DNA from: an uncultured Succinivibrio sp.
GTDB lineage: Bacteria; Pseudomonadota; Gammaproteobacteria; Enterobacterales; Succinivibrionaceae
Direction: 5' to 3'
NCBI GenBank assembly: GCA_900767695.1
Contig: CAAGAC010000072.1
Coordinates: forward strand, 1-19,861
DNA: 19,861 nt
Made by a program: the position numbers and the translations under genes
The notes under the pieces: generated by a model
Databases searched by the model: none
What the model saw: only the letters and a program-made list of their open reading frames with translations
What the model was told of the DNA's origin: nothing
Part shown: piece by piece, positions 1-8,044 of the stretch
How the letters are laid out: each line of letters begins with the position of its first letter
Numbering within the stretch: position 1 is the first letter of the stretch

Positions 1-805
1 AGCCGAGCCCCCCCATTACGGTATGCTCCTCGACTGTCGCCACGAGCTGGTGCTTTTTGAAGATCTCCAAGAGCCCGCCGCGGTCGAGGGGCTTGATGGT
101 GGCGGCATCGTAGACTGCGGCGCTCATCCCCTTCTTCTCCAGCATAACGGCCGCGTCGAGGGCTTCTTTAACCATGAGCCCGGTTGCGATGACGGCAATG
201 CCGCTGCCATCTCGGATCCTGCGGATAGCGCCTACCTTGAAGTCGAAGTCCTCCTGATAGACCGGCGGGCACATGGTGCTTCCCGAGAGCCTCAGGTATA
301 CCGGCCCCTTGATCTCGCACATAGCCTTGAAGGCCTTGACCGCCTCAAGGGCGTCGGCAGGCGAGAGCACGGTCATCCCAGGCAGCGCGCGCATGAAGGC
401 GAGATCCTCGGTGGCCCAGTGCGAGATCCCCGACTTGGCGGCGACAACGCCTGCAAAGGTTCCGACCATCTTGACGTTGGCGCCGGCCGAGGAGATGTTC
501 TGGCGGATCTGCTCCAAAGCCCTCACCGCGATGAACGAGCAGTAGGTGGTGGCGACCGGCATCGCGCCCTCCATCGCAAGCCCCGCGGCGATGCCCATCA
601 TGTTCTGCTCGGCGATCCCGCACTGCACGAAGCGGTCGGGATACTTGCGCCTGAAGCGGTCAAGCCCGGTCAGAAGCGCCAGATCGGCCGTGAGCACGCA
701 CAGCTCGGGATGTTCCTGCGCCGCCTCAAGAAGCCCGTAGTTGAAGGCGCTGCCCTTCTGCCCAAGGAGGGAGAGGGCCTTGATGTTCGCCGGGGTTACC
801 TTCAT
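1..805 (-). CDS. Transketolase, C-terminal subunit (partial, runs off the left edge)
   Basis: This is the C-terminal half of a split transketolase: the pyrimidine-binding domain followed by the start of the C-terminal transketolase domain. About 268 residues are in the window and the 3' end lies outside it. The catalytic glutamate region is visible as GIAEQNMMGIAAGLA (about residues 63-77, Glu66), followed by a TYCSF segment and an LSPADALEA segment, all typical of transketolase/DXS pyrimidine domains. The ATG at 805 lies 3 bases past the stop of the N-terminal subunit, so the two are translationally linked and should form one heteromeric enzyme. Family members transfer a two-carbon ketol unit from a ketose to an aldose or other aldehyde. 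In this operon it may serve a dedicated biosynthetic step rather than the housekeeping pentose phosphate pathway; that is inference. Confidence 0.93.
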   Translation of the reverse strand, partial: MKVTPANIKALSLLGQKGSAFNYGLLEAAQEHPELCVLTADLALLTGLDRFRRKYPDRFVQCGIAEQNMMGIAAGLAMEGAMPVATTYCSFIAVRALEQIRQNISSAGANVKMVGTFAGVVAAKSGISHWATEDLAFMRALPGMTVLSPADALEAVKAFKAMCEIKGPVYLRLSGSTMCPPVYQEDFDFKVGAIRRIRDGSGIAVIATGLMVKEALDAAVMLEKKGMSAAVYDAATIKPLDRGGLLEIFKKHQLVATVEEHTVMGGLG

Positions 806-808
806 CGC

Positions 809-1648
809 TCAAACCTCCGCCATGATCTCGGCTCTTGCCTGCTCGTACTGCTCTTTTGTCAGCGCGTGGTGGTGCCACTCCGGGCGGTTTTCGATGAACG
901 AGACGCCCTTGCCCTTCACGGTGTCGGCGATGAGCACGCCGGGGCCTTCCCCGCCTTCAAGCGAGTTGAATGCCTTTAAAAGCGCGAGAGGATCGTGCCC
1001 GTCGCAGCGCTCGGCGCGCCAGCGGAAGGCCTTGAATTTTTCCTCAAGGCTCTCAAGCGGCATCAGCTCCTCGGTGTCGCCGTCATAGCTCAGGCGGTTG
1101 CGGTCGACGATGAGGACGAGGTTCGAGAGCTTGAACTGCGGGGCGCTCATCACGCCCTCCCAGATCTGCCCCTCGTCGAGCTCGCCGTCGCCCACCAGCA
1201 CGAACACCCTGCCCAGGCTTCCCTTGCGCTTCATCCCCATGGCCATGCCGATGCCCACCGAGAGCGCCTGCCCGAGGCTGCCGCCCGAGTACTCAAGGCC
1301 GATCTCCACATTGCGCGGATAGCCAGTGAGCCTGCCGCCATCCTTCTGGAACTCGCAGAGCTCCTCCTTCCTGATGAAGCCGCGCTCGCACAGCGCGGGG
1401 AAGTGGGCGAGCGTGAAGTGGTTCTTGCCCGAGAGCAGGCGGTCGCGATCCTCGCTGCAGGGATCCTTGGGATCAAGGCGCATCACCTCGCCGTAGAGCA
1501 CGGCGAGGATCTCGATGCAGGAAAATCCCCCGCCCAGGTGGGCGCCCTTGCGACCGGTGGACCAGGCCATGTCGAGGCCTTCAAGCCTCATGCGCTTTGC
1601 CATGGCGCGAAGTCGCGCCGCCTTCGCCTCAAGATCGCCTGTCACCAT
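809..1648 (-). CDS. Transketolase, N-terminal (ThDP-binding) subunit
   Basis: This 279-aa protein is the thiamine-diphosphate-binding half of a split transketolase. The ThDP/metal motif is clear: GDGELDEGQIWE at residues 153-164, with the matching Asn184 in VDRNRLSYDG. GAHLGGGFS (residues 35-43) and LSGKNHF (72-78) are further family signatures. An upstream in-frame extension to 1726 exists, but I chose ATG 1648 because GGGAGG sits just ahead of it and the family's usual N-terminus begins here. The start overlaps the last 7 bases of the upstream SDR gene, and the C-terminal subunit follows after 3 bases. Split transketolases are known in many anaerobes and in some specialised pathways; the split itself does not identify the substrate. 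Confidence 0.94.
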   Translation of the reverse strand: MVTGDLEAKAARLRAMAKRMRLEGLDMAWSTGRKGAHLGGGFSCIEILAVLYGEVMRLDPKDPCSEDRDRLLSGKNHFTLAHFPALCERGFIRKEELCEFQKDGGRLTGYPRNVEIGLEYSGGSLGQALSVGIGMAMGMKRKGSLGRVFVLVGDGELDEGQIWEGVMSAPQFKLSNLVLIVDRNRLSYDGDTEELMPLESLEEKFKAFRWRAERCDGHDPLALLKAFNSLEGGEGPGVLIADTVKGKGVSFIENRPEWHHHALTKEQYEQARAEIMAEV

Positions 1649-2394
1649 GCCTGCCTCCCGCCGTCGGCGCAAAGAACCTGCCCAGTCACGAACGACGAGG
1701 CGTCGGATGCCAGAAAGAGCGCGCACCTGGCGATCTCCGATGGCTTGCCCATCCGCCCAAGCGCGGTCCTCGCAATCACCTTGTCTATCTCGGCCTGGGG
1801 CTTGACGTGCCCCATGCTGGTGTCGGCAAGCCCCGGGCAGAGCGCGTTGGCGCGCACCCCATGTCTCCCTGCCTCGCGGGCGAGCACCTTGGTCGCGAAG
1901 ATGAGCGCGGCCTTGGCAGAGCCGTAGGCAAGATACCCTGCCCCGCCCTCGACCGCCCCTGCCGAGGCGATGTTGATGATGGAGCCGCGGCCCCTGCGCA
2001 TCATGAGCCGCGCCACCTGCTGCATCACCTCAACCTGCGAGAAGAAATCCACCTCGAAGATCTCGTGAAGCCTCGACTGCGGGGTCATGAAGAACGATGC
2101 ATTGAAGGCGATGCCGGCGTTGTTGACGAGGATCGATGCATCGGGATGGTCGCGCGCCACGGCGCGCAGGGCCTCCCTGACCGAGCCCTCGTCCGAGAGA
2201 TCCATGAACACAGGATCGATCCTGACGCCGTGCCTTCGCGCAGCCCCCGCCAGGTCCTCGAGGTACTCGTGATCGCGGTGGCGCGATAGGGCGACGATGT
2301 CCGCCCCCTCGCTTGCAAAGAGCTCGAGCATCTCGCGCCCGAGGCCGCGGTTGCAGCCGGTTATGAGCGCCTTGCGCCCGCTGAGGATCCCCAT
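1642..2394 (-). CDS. Short-chain dehydrogenase/reductase (SDR), first of two in the operon
   Basis: A 250-aa classical SDR, a complete Rossmann-fold NAD(P)-dependent oxidoreductase. Visible motifs are TGCNRGLG (12-19, cofactor binding), NNAG (91-94), catalytic Ser144 in NIASAG, and Tyr157/Lys161 in YGSAK. The C-terminal FVTGQVLCADGG is the usual FabG-like end. The start at ATG 2394 has GAGGG 7 bases upstream, overlapping the stop of the preceding ThDP enzyme, which lies 10 bp away. It is related to the SDR at 5806-6561 and shares its C-terminal block. The likely role is reduction of a keto group (or oxidation of an alcohol) in the product of the adjacent ThDP carboligase. The exact substrate and the choice of NADH or NADPH cannot be read with confidence. 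Confidence 0.92.
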   Translation of the reverse strand: MGILSGRKALITGCNRGLGREMLELFASEGADIVALSRHRDHEYLEDLAGAARRHGVRIDPVFMDLSDEGSVREALRAVARDHPDASILVNNAGIAFNASFFMTPQSRLHEIFEVDFFSQVEVMQQVARLMMRRGRGSIINIASAGAVEGGAGYLAYGSAKAALIFATKVLAREAGRHGVRANALCPGLADTSMGHVKPQAEIDKVIARTALGRMGKPSEIARCALFLASDASSFVTGQVLCADGGRQAW

Positions 2395-2404
2395 CGCGCT
2401 GCCC

Positions 2405-4204
2405 TCAGACCGGCTTGCCGCCGCTCGTCTCCATAGGCTTTGCGATCATCTCGCGGAAGAACAGATCGCGGTCAATGTATGGAGACTGATCCTCGATCGG
2501 CCTGAAGCCGAACTTGCGCTTGCCGTACATGACAAGGCCGTTGTGCAGGTCGAACTGATCGGGATCGCACATGGCCTCGAGGATGAAGGGGCCGTTCATC
2601 CCGAACATCCTGCCGCAGGCGTCCATGGCCTCGTCGTAGTTCCTCGCTTTGCCGTAGGGGATCCCGAAGGCGGCGGCAACCTTGCCAAAATCGGGAAAGT
2701 CGAGCCCGCATGAGGGATCGGTGCCCATGGTCTTGCCGCGGAAATGGGCCTTCTGCCCATGGCGCACGCCCGAGTAGCCGTTGTTGTTGATGATGACGAT
2801 CTTCAGGTTGAAGCCGTTGCGCGCGACTGTCTGCAGCTCCTGGAGGTTCATCATGACAGAGCCGTCGCCGTTGTAGGAGACCACAGCGCCCGGCGCGAGG
2901 GTGCAGGCCCCGCAGCCGCCAGGCAGGGCAAAGCCCATCTCGCCCTGGGAGAGCGCCATGATGAAGCGCTCGCCCTGCCTGAGCTCGGTGCAGGCAGGGG
3001 CGCACGCGCCGGTGAAGCCCGCGTCGGAGACGTACCAGGTGCCCTCGGGGGCCTTCCTCGAGATCATCCCCATCAGCGCCTTCATGTCCATGAGTCCGCT
3101 TGCGCACTCCTCAGCCTTGTAGGCGAAGATCTCCTTCCAGTGGCGGCACTTTGAAAGCCACTCGGAGGGCGCCTTCTGAAGTTCAAGTCCCGCAAGCGCC
3201 TCAAGCCAGGCGCGGGCGTCGGCGTGGACAAACCTGTCGGCATGGACCCCGTCCTTGCAATGCTCGATGCGGTCTACATCGCAGACCACCTTCACCGCCT
3301 CGCGGGCAAAGTCCGCGCGCGAGGGGCCGGTGACCTCTATGGAGAGCCTGGAGCCCACGACCAGAAGCAGATCGCTGTTCTGCACGATGAAGTTGGCGTA
3401 GCGGTTGGCGCCGGCGACGCCGCCGATGAGCCCGAAGTTCAGGGGGTGCGAGAAAGGCATGAGATCGTCTGCAAGGCGGCTCATCACCACCGGGCACTGG
3501 AGCTTTGAGGCGAGGGCGAGCAGCTGCTCCTTGGCCCCGGCCGAGCGCACGCCGTTGCCGGCAAGGATCACCGGGCGTCGGGAGTTCTTCCAGGCGCTTG
3601 ACACATAGGCAAGATCGGCCTCATCGGGCTCAAGCGGGGCGTCATGGCACACAAAGCGCTGCAGCTTCCCCTCGTCCACCATCGAGTTCTGCACGTCAAG
3701 CGGCAGGTCGATCCACACCGGGCCCTTGCGCCCGCTCATCGCCAGGTGCAGCGCCTGGTCGAGGTGCCAGGCGATCGCGTGAGGATCGGACACCGTGGCG
3801 GCATACTTGGTGATCGGGCGGACGATGGTTTCAATGTCAGCCTCCTGGATCCCGACCTGGCGCAGCGGCAGCCTCGAGGCTTTGACCGTCTGCGCCCAGG
3901 CCTGCTGCCCCGAGATGATTATGAGGGGGATGCTGTCCTGCCAGGCATGGAGCACTGCGGTGAGCGTGTTGGTGCCGGCGCAGCCGGTGGTGACAAGGCA
4001 GGCCCCGAGCTTCTCGTTCACGGTCGCGTAGGCGATGGCGGCCATGGCCGCCGCCTGCTCGTGGTGGGTGCTGATCCCCTCTATGCCCTGGCTGCGCCTC
4101 AAGGCGTCGGTGAGGTAGACGCACTGGCCGCCCGGCACGTAGAAGAGGTGCCTTATCCCTTCAGCTTCAAGGCGCGACACCACATAGTCGGCAAGACGTT
4201 GCAT
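2405..4204 (-). CDS. Thiamine-diphosphate-dependent enzyme, acetolactate synthase-like
   Basis: A 599-aa full-length member of the acetohydroxyacid synthase/pyruvate decarboxylase superfamily. It has an N-terminal pyrimidine domain with catalytic Glu49 (HHEQAAAMAA, 48-57), a central domain, and a C-terminal ThDP domain with GDGSVMMNLQELQTV (446-460) and NNNGYSG (473-479). The C-terminal end SPYIDRDLFFREMI resembles, from memory, ThDP enzymes found in polysaccharide loci rather than the housekeeping IlvB/IlvI. No small regulatory subunit gene is adjacent, which also argues against branched-chain amino acid synthesis. Homologues such as YerE of the yersiniose pathway add an acetyl unit from pyruvate to a keto-sugar. 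AGGAG precedes ATG 4204. A hairpin pair lies upstream, so this gene may begin a second segment of the operon. The substrate is unknown. Confidence 0.9.
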   Translation of the reverse strand: MQRLADYVVSRLEAEGIRHLFYVPGGQCVYLTDALRRSQGIEGISTHHEQAAAMAAIAYATVNEKLGACLVTTGCAGTNTLTAVLHAWQDSIPLIIISGQQAWAQTVKASRLPLRQVGIQEADIETIVRPITKYAATVSDPHAIAWHLDQALHLAMSGRKGPVWIDLPLDVQNSMVDEGKLQRFVCHDAPLEPDEADLAYVSSAWKNSRRPVILAGNGVRSAGAKEQLLALASKLQCPVVMSRLADDLMPFSHPLNFGLIGGVAGANRYANFIVQNSDLLLVVGSRLSIEVTGPSRADFAREAVKVVCDVDRIEHCKDGVHADRFVHADARAWLEALAGLELQKAPSEWLSKCRHWKEIFAYKAEECASGLMDMKALMGMISRKAPEGTWYVSDAGFTGACAPACTELRQGERFIMALSQGEMGFALPGGCGACTLAPGAVVSYNGDGSVMMNLQELQTVARNGFNLKIVIINNNGYSGVRHGQKAHFRGKTMGTDPSCGLDFPDFGKVAAAFGIPYGKARNYDEAMDACGRMFGMNGPFILEAMCDPDQFDLHNGLVMYGKRKFGFRPIEDQSPYIDRDLFFREMIAKPMETSGGKPV

Positions 4205-4217
4205 TGAGTTCTCCTAA

Positions 4218-4259
4218 GCCGGGCAAGCCGGCGCATGGCCGCGCCGCGGATGCGGCGCG
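4218..4259 (-). other. Two adjacent hairpins in the 149-bp intra-operon gap
   Basis: The gap between the AMP-ligase stop (4354) and the ThDP-enzyme start (4204) holds two inverted repeats. One is 4240-4247 with 4252-4259, a perfect 8-bp GC-only stem with a 4-base loop. The other is 4218-4222 with 4228-4232, a 5-bp stem. No T-run follows on the minus strand, so they do not look like a simple intrinsic terminator. RNA processing, transcript stabilisation or attenuation between two operon segments are possible. The rest of the gap shows no ORF and no clear promoter. Confidence 0.5.
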
Positions 4260-4353
4260 CGCCGTCAAATGATTATGTCACCCTTGCACAGCTGCCCATG
4301 CAAAGCGTTGCGCCCTTTGCGATCGCCGTTGCGCTGGGAGGCCTTAAAGCGCT

Positions 4354-5796
4354 TCAGGTAGCCTTTGGCAGCTTCGAGTAGAGGATCTTCCCCGAGGGCG
4401 AGCGCGGCAGGGATTTGAGCTTCACCACCTTGAAGGCGCTTTGGTGGATGCGCGTGGACGCGGCGAGATACGCGCGCGCCTCCGCCGGATCCACGTCTCC
4501 GGCGATGCACGCCACCAGCAGATCGTCCCGCCCGGTGCAGGCAGCCTCGGTGCCGGGGAAGCGGCGCTCAAGCATTTCCGCGCACTCGTCAAGCCCCACC
4601 CGGTTGCCAAAGAGCTTTACAAAGCGGCTCGAGCGCCCGCGCAGGTAGAGGAAGCCCCCTTCATCGAGCATCGCGCGATCCCCGGTGTCGAGCACCCCGT
4701 GCCACTCATCGCCAAGAGCAAGATCCGCTGCCTCAAAGGCATAGCCCATCGCGACGTTGGGTCCCTTGTAAAAGAGCCTGCCCTCCTGCCAAGGTCCAAG
4801 CTCCGAGCCATCATCCCCGCGCACGCTGAAGGCTCCGCCCGGGATGGCCCTGCCCGCGCAGCCGAGCCTGCTTGAGGCAAGCCCGGAGGGAAGGCAGGCC
4901 ATCCTCGCGGTAGCCTCGGTCTGGCCGTACATCAAAAAGAACTTGATCCCCTCTGAGGCGCAATAGGAGGAGAACTCCTGCTGGAGCGCCTCTGGCAGGC
5001 GCCCCCCTGCCTGATCCATCATGCAAAGCCTAGGATGGGCGGAGCGGCAGAAGCCGAGGCGCCTTAGCATCGCGTAGCTGTAGGGCACGCCCGAGAGCGA
5101 GGTGGCTCCTGCCTTCTCAAAGAGATCCCAGAAGGGCTTCTGCATGAGGCTTGAGTCCGTGGCAGCAAGGCTGCCCCCGGCCATGAGGCGTGTGTTGATG
5201 ACGCTCAGCCCATAGCTGTAGTTCATTGGCAGCGCGGTGATCGCGCGGTCATCGGCGGTGATGCCGAGGCTCTCTATGATCGAGGCTGCGTTGGACTCTA
5301 GGTTTTTTTTTGAGATCCGCACGAGCTTTGGCGATCCGGTGGAGCCAGAGGTCGAGAGCAGCAGCGCGAGATCAGGATGCAGATCAGGTGGATCTCCTAG
5401 CCCCGTCCTGAAGACGGACACCCCGTCAAGCTCCAGGGCCTTCTCAACCTCTACCCCGCCAAAGGGCGGTCTGCCTGCGCCATCGCGGCCTTCTGACAGG
5501 ACCTGCAGATCGCCTGGGCAGGCGATGAGGGAGGGGCGGTAGCGCCTTAGGATCTCCATGACCGCGTCAAAAGCGGCGTGCTCGCCAAGCATGATCGGGA
5601 CTATCCCTGAGGAGATGAAGCCCGCGTAGCAGGCGATCATTCCCGGGCTGTTGCGGCAGAGCATCAGCGCCGGGGCGCGCCCTCCTCCGGCTTTGGCAAA
5701 CTCGGATGCCTCCCCCTCAAGCTCCCGATAGGACATCAGGCGGCCGCCGCCTGCGGCGATCGCGATGCCTGAATGGCTTGCAATAGGGAAGAGCAC
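4354..5796 (-). CDS. AMP-forming acyl ligase (ANL superfamily adenylation enzyme)
   Basis: A protein of about 480 aa that would activate a carboxylate as acyl-AMP and pass it to CoA or to a carrier protein. The ATP-binding loop LLSTSGSTGSPKLVR (about 146-160), the MYGQTEATARMA motif (about 288-299), the LDTGDRAMLDEGGFLYLRGR block (about 368-387), and the C-terminal PRSPSGKILYSKL with its adenylating lysine are all present and in order. The length is slightly short for acyl-CoA synthetases. Translation starts at GTG 5796, which has AGGAGG 5 bases upstream; no ATG upstream fits better. It begins 9 bases after the SDR stop. With the ACP gene two genes upstream, loading of the stand-alone carrier protein is the natural inference. 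The acid substrate is not predictable by eye. Confidence 0.9.
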   Translation of the reverse strand: MLFPIASHSGIAIAAGGGRLMSYRELEGEASEFAKAGGGRAPALMLCRNSPGMIACYAGFISSGIVPIMLGEHAAFDAVMEILRRYRPSLIACPGDLQVLSEGRDGAGRPPFGGVEVEKALELDGVSVFRTGLGDPPDLHPDLALLLSTSGSTGSPKLVRISKKNLESNAASIIESLGITADDRAITALPMNYSYGLSVINTRLMAGGSLAATDSSLMQKPFWDLFEKAGATSLSGVPYSYAMLRRLGFCRSAHPRLCMMDQAGGRLPEALQQEFSSYCASEGIKFFLMYGQTEATARMACLPSGLASSRLGCAGRAIPGGAFSVRGDDGSELGPWQEGRLFYKGPNVAMGYAFEAADLALGDEWHGVLDTGDRAMLDEGGFLYLRGRSSRFVKLFGNRVGLDECAEMLERRFPGTEAACTGRDDLLVACIAGDVDPAEARAYLAASTRIHQSAFKVVKLKSLPRSPSGKILYSKLPKAT

Positions 5797-5805
5797 TGCC
5801 GCCTC

Positions 5806-6561
5806 CTATCTAAGAAGCCCGCCGTCGGCCCTCAGGACCTGGCCCGTGACGAAGCGCGAGAGATCCGAGGCTAAAAAGGCCGCGGCGTCTGCTATCTCGG
5901 AGGGCTCGGCGATGCGCCCGAGCACCGAGCGCGACGCCGCCTCGGCGGCGTCCTCGCTGCTCGTCACCGCGCCCATGTCGGTGCGGGTGAGCCCCGGGGC
6001 CAGGGCGTTGACCCTGATCCCGAACTTCCCAAGCTCCACCGCCATGCGCCTCATGGCGCCTATGACGGCGGCCTTGCTCGCGCTGTAGTCGATGCCGGCG
6101 CCGCCGTCGAAGGCCGCCGACGATGATATGAAGACGATGCTCCCGCGCCTTGCGCGCATCATCTGGCGCGAGATGGCCTGGGTCAGCGCGATCGCCGAGA
6201 AGAGGTTGACCTCGAAGGCATGGCGCACTGCCTCCATCCTCGTCATCGTGAACATCATGGTCGAGCCGGCGATCCCGATGTTGTTGACGAGGATGTCCGG
6301 AGCGGGCTTCATGGCGCAAAGCTCCCGGGCCGCCGCCTTGACCTGCTCCTCGTCGGAGAAGTCGGCATAGGTCCTGGTGATCGTGACGCCGTGCTCCTGC
6401 TCAAGGGAGAGGCAGTGCTCTGAAAACGCAGGATCCTCGCAGCGGTTCACCACGCGGATGCCGGCGCCGTAGGAGGCGAAGCGCTCGAGGATCGCTTTGC
6501 CGATGCCGCGGTGCGCCCCGGTCACCACCGCAACCTTGCCTCTCAGCAGATCAAGGCCCAA
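5806..6561 (-). CDS. Short-chain dehydrogenase/reductase (SDR), second of two; TTG start
   Basis: A 251-aa classical SDR with TGAHRGIG (14-21), NNIG (93-96, a variant of NNAG), Ser147/148 in FISSSA, and Tyr159/Lys163 in YSASK. The C-terminal RFVTGQVLRADGG closely matches the other SDR of this operon, so the two are probably related reductases acting on related intermediates. The start is TTG at 6561: a GGAG lies 7 bases upstream, the TTG sits one base after the ACP stop, and no ATG or GTG is available before the cofactor motif. The tight coupling to the ACP suggests a FabG-like step on an ACP-bound keto intermediate, which is inference. The gene ends in TAG 9 bases before the ligase GTG. Confidence 0.92.
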   Translation of the reverse strand: MGLDLLRGKVAVVTGAHRGIGKAILERFASYGAGIRVVNRCEDPAFSEHCLSLEQEHGVTITRTYADFSDEEQVKAAARELCAMKPAPDILVNNIGIAGSTMMFTMTRMEAVRHAFEVNLFSAIALTQAISRQMMRARRGSIVFISSSAAFDGGAGIDYSASKAAVIGAMRRMAVELGKFGIRVNALAPGLTRTDMGAVTSSEDAAEAASRSVLGRIAEPSEIADAAAFLASDLSRFVTGQVLRADGGLLR

Positions 6562-6562
6562 T

Positions 6563-6799
6563 TCAGATCTCCACGCCGTATTTCTTCATGATCGCGATCC
6601 CCTTCTCGAACGAGCTGAGATCGACTATGTCGTCAGTGTCCATCTGGATCCCGAAGGCATCCTCGAGCGCCGCGACCAGCGACATGTGGCCCACCGAGTC
6701 CCAGGACTCGACGCCCTGGTACTCGAGCTTCTCGACGCCCTCGGCGGGAACCTCGAGCGCCTCGGTGAAGCAATTGACGTACTTTTCCCTGTTTGTCAT
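6563..6799 (-). CDS. Stand-alone acyl carrier protein
   Basis: A 78-aa acidic protein with the phosphopantetheine attachment motif WDSVGHMSL, in which Ser35 is the predicted 4'-phosphopantetheine site. The acidic helix LEDAFGIQMDTDDIVDLSSF follows, as expected for an ACP four-helix fold. The DSxGH form, rather than the DSLD of fatty-acid AcpP, is what one sees in specialised ACPs of polysaccharide and secondary-metabolite loci. ATG 6799 is preceded by GAGGA and a run of eight A residues, giving good spacing; a longer TTG start at 6814 is unlikely. It lies 42 bp after the LuxC-like gene and 1 bp before the SDR. Its neighbours suggest that intermediates are carried on it for activation and reduction. 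Confidence 0.95.
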   Translation of the reverse strand: MTNREKYVNCFTEALEVPAEGVEKLEYQGVESWDSVGHMSLVAALEDAFGIQMDTDDIVDLSSFEKGIAIMKKYGVEI

Positions 6800-6841
6800 G
6801 TTTTTTTTCCTCAATTGATGCCTTGGAGCCTGACGAGCTCC

Positions 6842-8044
6842 TCAGGCGTCGATGATCCTGGACATCGCCTCGACCATGCCGAAGCCGTCCCAGATGAACG
6901 AAAGATCCATGGTGTGCCCTGCCGCCACCACCCGGTCGACGCCGCGCGCGCCGTGCGCGGCGGCCATCCTGGCCACCGCGGCGGGATCGATGCCTATGCA
7001 CGACACCGTCTGGCACCTCTTGCCCATGAGCGGCAGCGCGTCCTCAAGCGAGGAGGCGTCGATGTCAAGGAAGTACCCGCCGCCCAGCTTGAAGTCCATG
7101 AGCCTGGCATCGGCCCTGCAACCCTCGACGCGCCAAAGCGTGTTGTCATGGCCTGCGCGGCGCGGCTTGAACCCTGCCGCGGCAAGCTCGCAGAAGGCGT
7201 TGAGCTTGTCCACGGCCTGTATGGCCTGCATCTGATAGCGCTTAAGGACAAGCTCGTGCAGCGCGCCGTAGAAGCGCTCTTTTGCCTCCTCGCTGCTCTC
7301 TCCAAGCCAGATCACGGCGCGCGGCGAGCTGCAGGCGTTCTGATCGCTGTAGTAGGTGTCGGTGTAGAAGAGTGCGGCCACCTTCCTTTGGTCCATCCTC
7401 AGGTACTCATCGCTGTCGATGACGCACAGCGAGTGGCGGTCGGGAAAGTCCATCTCAATTGCGCGCGGCGGCAGCGGGATCGAGCGGAACGCGGCAACTG
7501 TGGCGTCCCCGCCCCACACCACCCTGAGATCGCAGATGGAGCTCAGACAGGCGTTGACCTCGGCGTCGTGCCCGTAGCGCATCACCGCGACATAGGGCTT
7601 CATGCAGGAGAACTCCCCGCCAAGCAGGCCATTCATCGCCTCGCAGATGATCCGCACCTGCTCAAAACGCTTTTCCGGCACCCTCACGGCGGTGATGTTG
7701 CCGGCTAGCAGCGATGAGGTCATCGAGACGGCGAAGTTCACCGGAACGTTCGAGGGGGCGATGTGAAGCGCCATGCCGCGGCCCAGGCGGATGCAGCCGT
7801 CCTGCGAGAAGCGCGAGGCTATCTTGCCGAGGCTTGCGCGCCTTATCCAGAAGGCCCAGGCGATGACGTCGGGATAGCCCCGCGCCTCCTTTGAGGACAT
7901 GAGAGTCCTTGAGAGCGCGTCGAAGAACGAGAGCGCCTGCTCGGAGCAGGCAGGCAGGACCGGGGTGTCCCCGGAATCCTCAATCACCTGCGCGCTGCCG
8001 CAGAGGAAGCCAACGCGGCTGAGCAAATCAGAATCCTGCTGCAT
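6842..8044 (-). CDS. LuxC-like acyl-CoA/acyl-ACP reductase
   Basis: A 400-aa member of the LuxC family (aldehyde dehydrogenase-like fold), which reduces an activated acyl group to an aldehyde with NADPH through a cysteine thioester. The cofactor/structural block GRGMALHIAPSNVPVNF (88-104), VVWGGDATV (175-183), and the catalytic cysteine in DQNACSSP (Cys238) are all visible. It is shorter than luminous-bacteria LuxC (about 480 aa), mostly at the N-terminus. ATG 8044 overlaps the LuxE-like gene by 17 bases, and there is no strong ribosome binding site, so translation probably depends on coupling. Being paired with LuxE and an ACP but without luxAB, it is not for light emission; it is more likely to supply an aldehyde to the ThDP enzyme or to another condensation. 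Confidence 0.9.
   Translation of the reverse strand: MQQDSDLLSRVGFLCGSAQVIEDSGDTPVLPACSEQALSFFDALSRTLMSSKEARGYPDVIAWAFWIRRASLGKIASRFSQDGCIRLGRGMALHIAPSNVPVNFAVSMTSSLLAGNITAVRVPEKRFEQVRIICEAMNGLLGGEFSCMKPYVAVMRYGHDAEVNACLSSICDLRVVWGGDATVAAFRSIPLPPRAIEMDFPDRHSLCVIDSDEYLRMDQRKVAALFYTDTYYSDQNACSSPRAVIWLGESSEEAKERFYGALHELVLKRYQMQAIQAVDKLNAFCELAAAGFKPRRAGHDNTLWRVEGCRADARLMDFKLGGGYFLDIDASSLEDALPLMGKRCQTVSCIGIDPAAVARMAAAHGARGVDRVVAAGHTMDLSFIWDGFGMVEAMSRIIDA

Noticed and set aside
995..1927. Long plus-strand open frame opposite the transketolase and SDR genes
   Set aside because: It is antisense to two well-supported enzymes with clear motifs. Its own sequence is low-complexity Ala/His/Glu-rich without domains, an effect of high GC codon bias.
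2405..4204. Anabolic acetolactate synthase (ilvB/ilvI) of branched-chain amino acid synthesis
   Set aside because: No regulatory small subunit or other ilv gene is adjacent, and the C-terminal end looks like the versions found in specialised loci.
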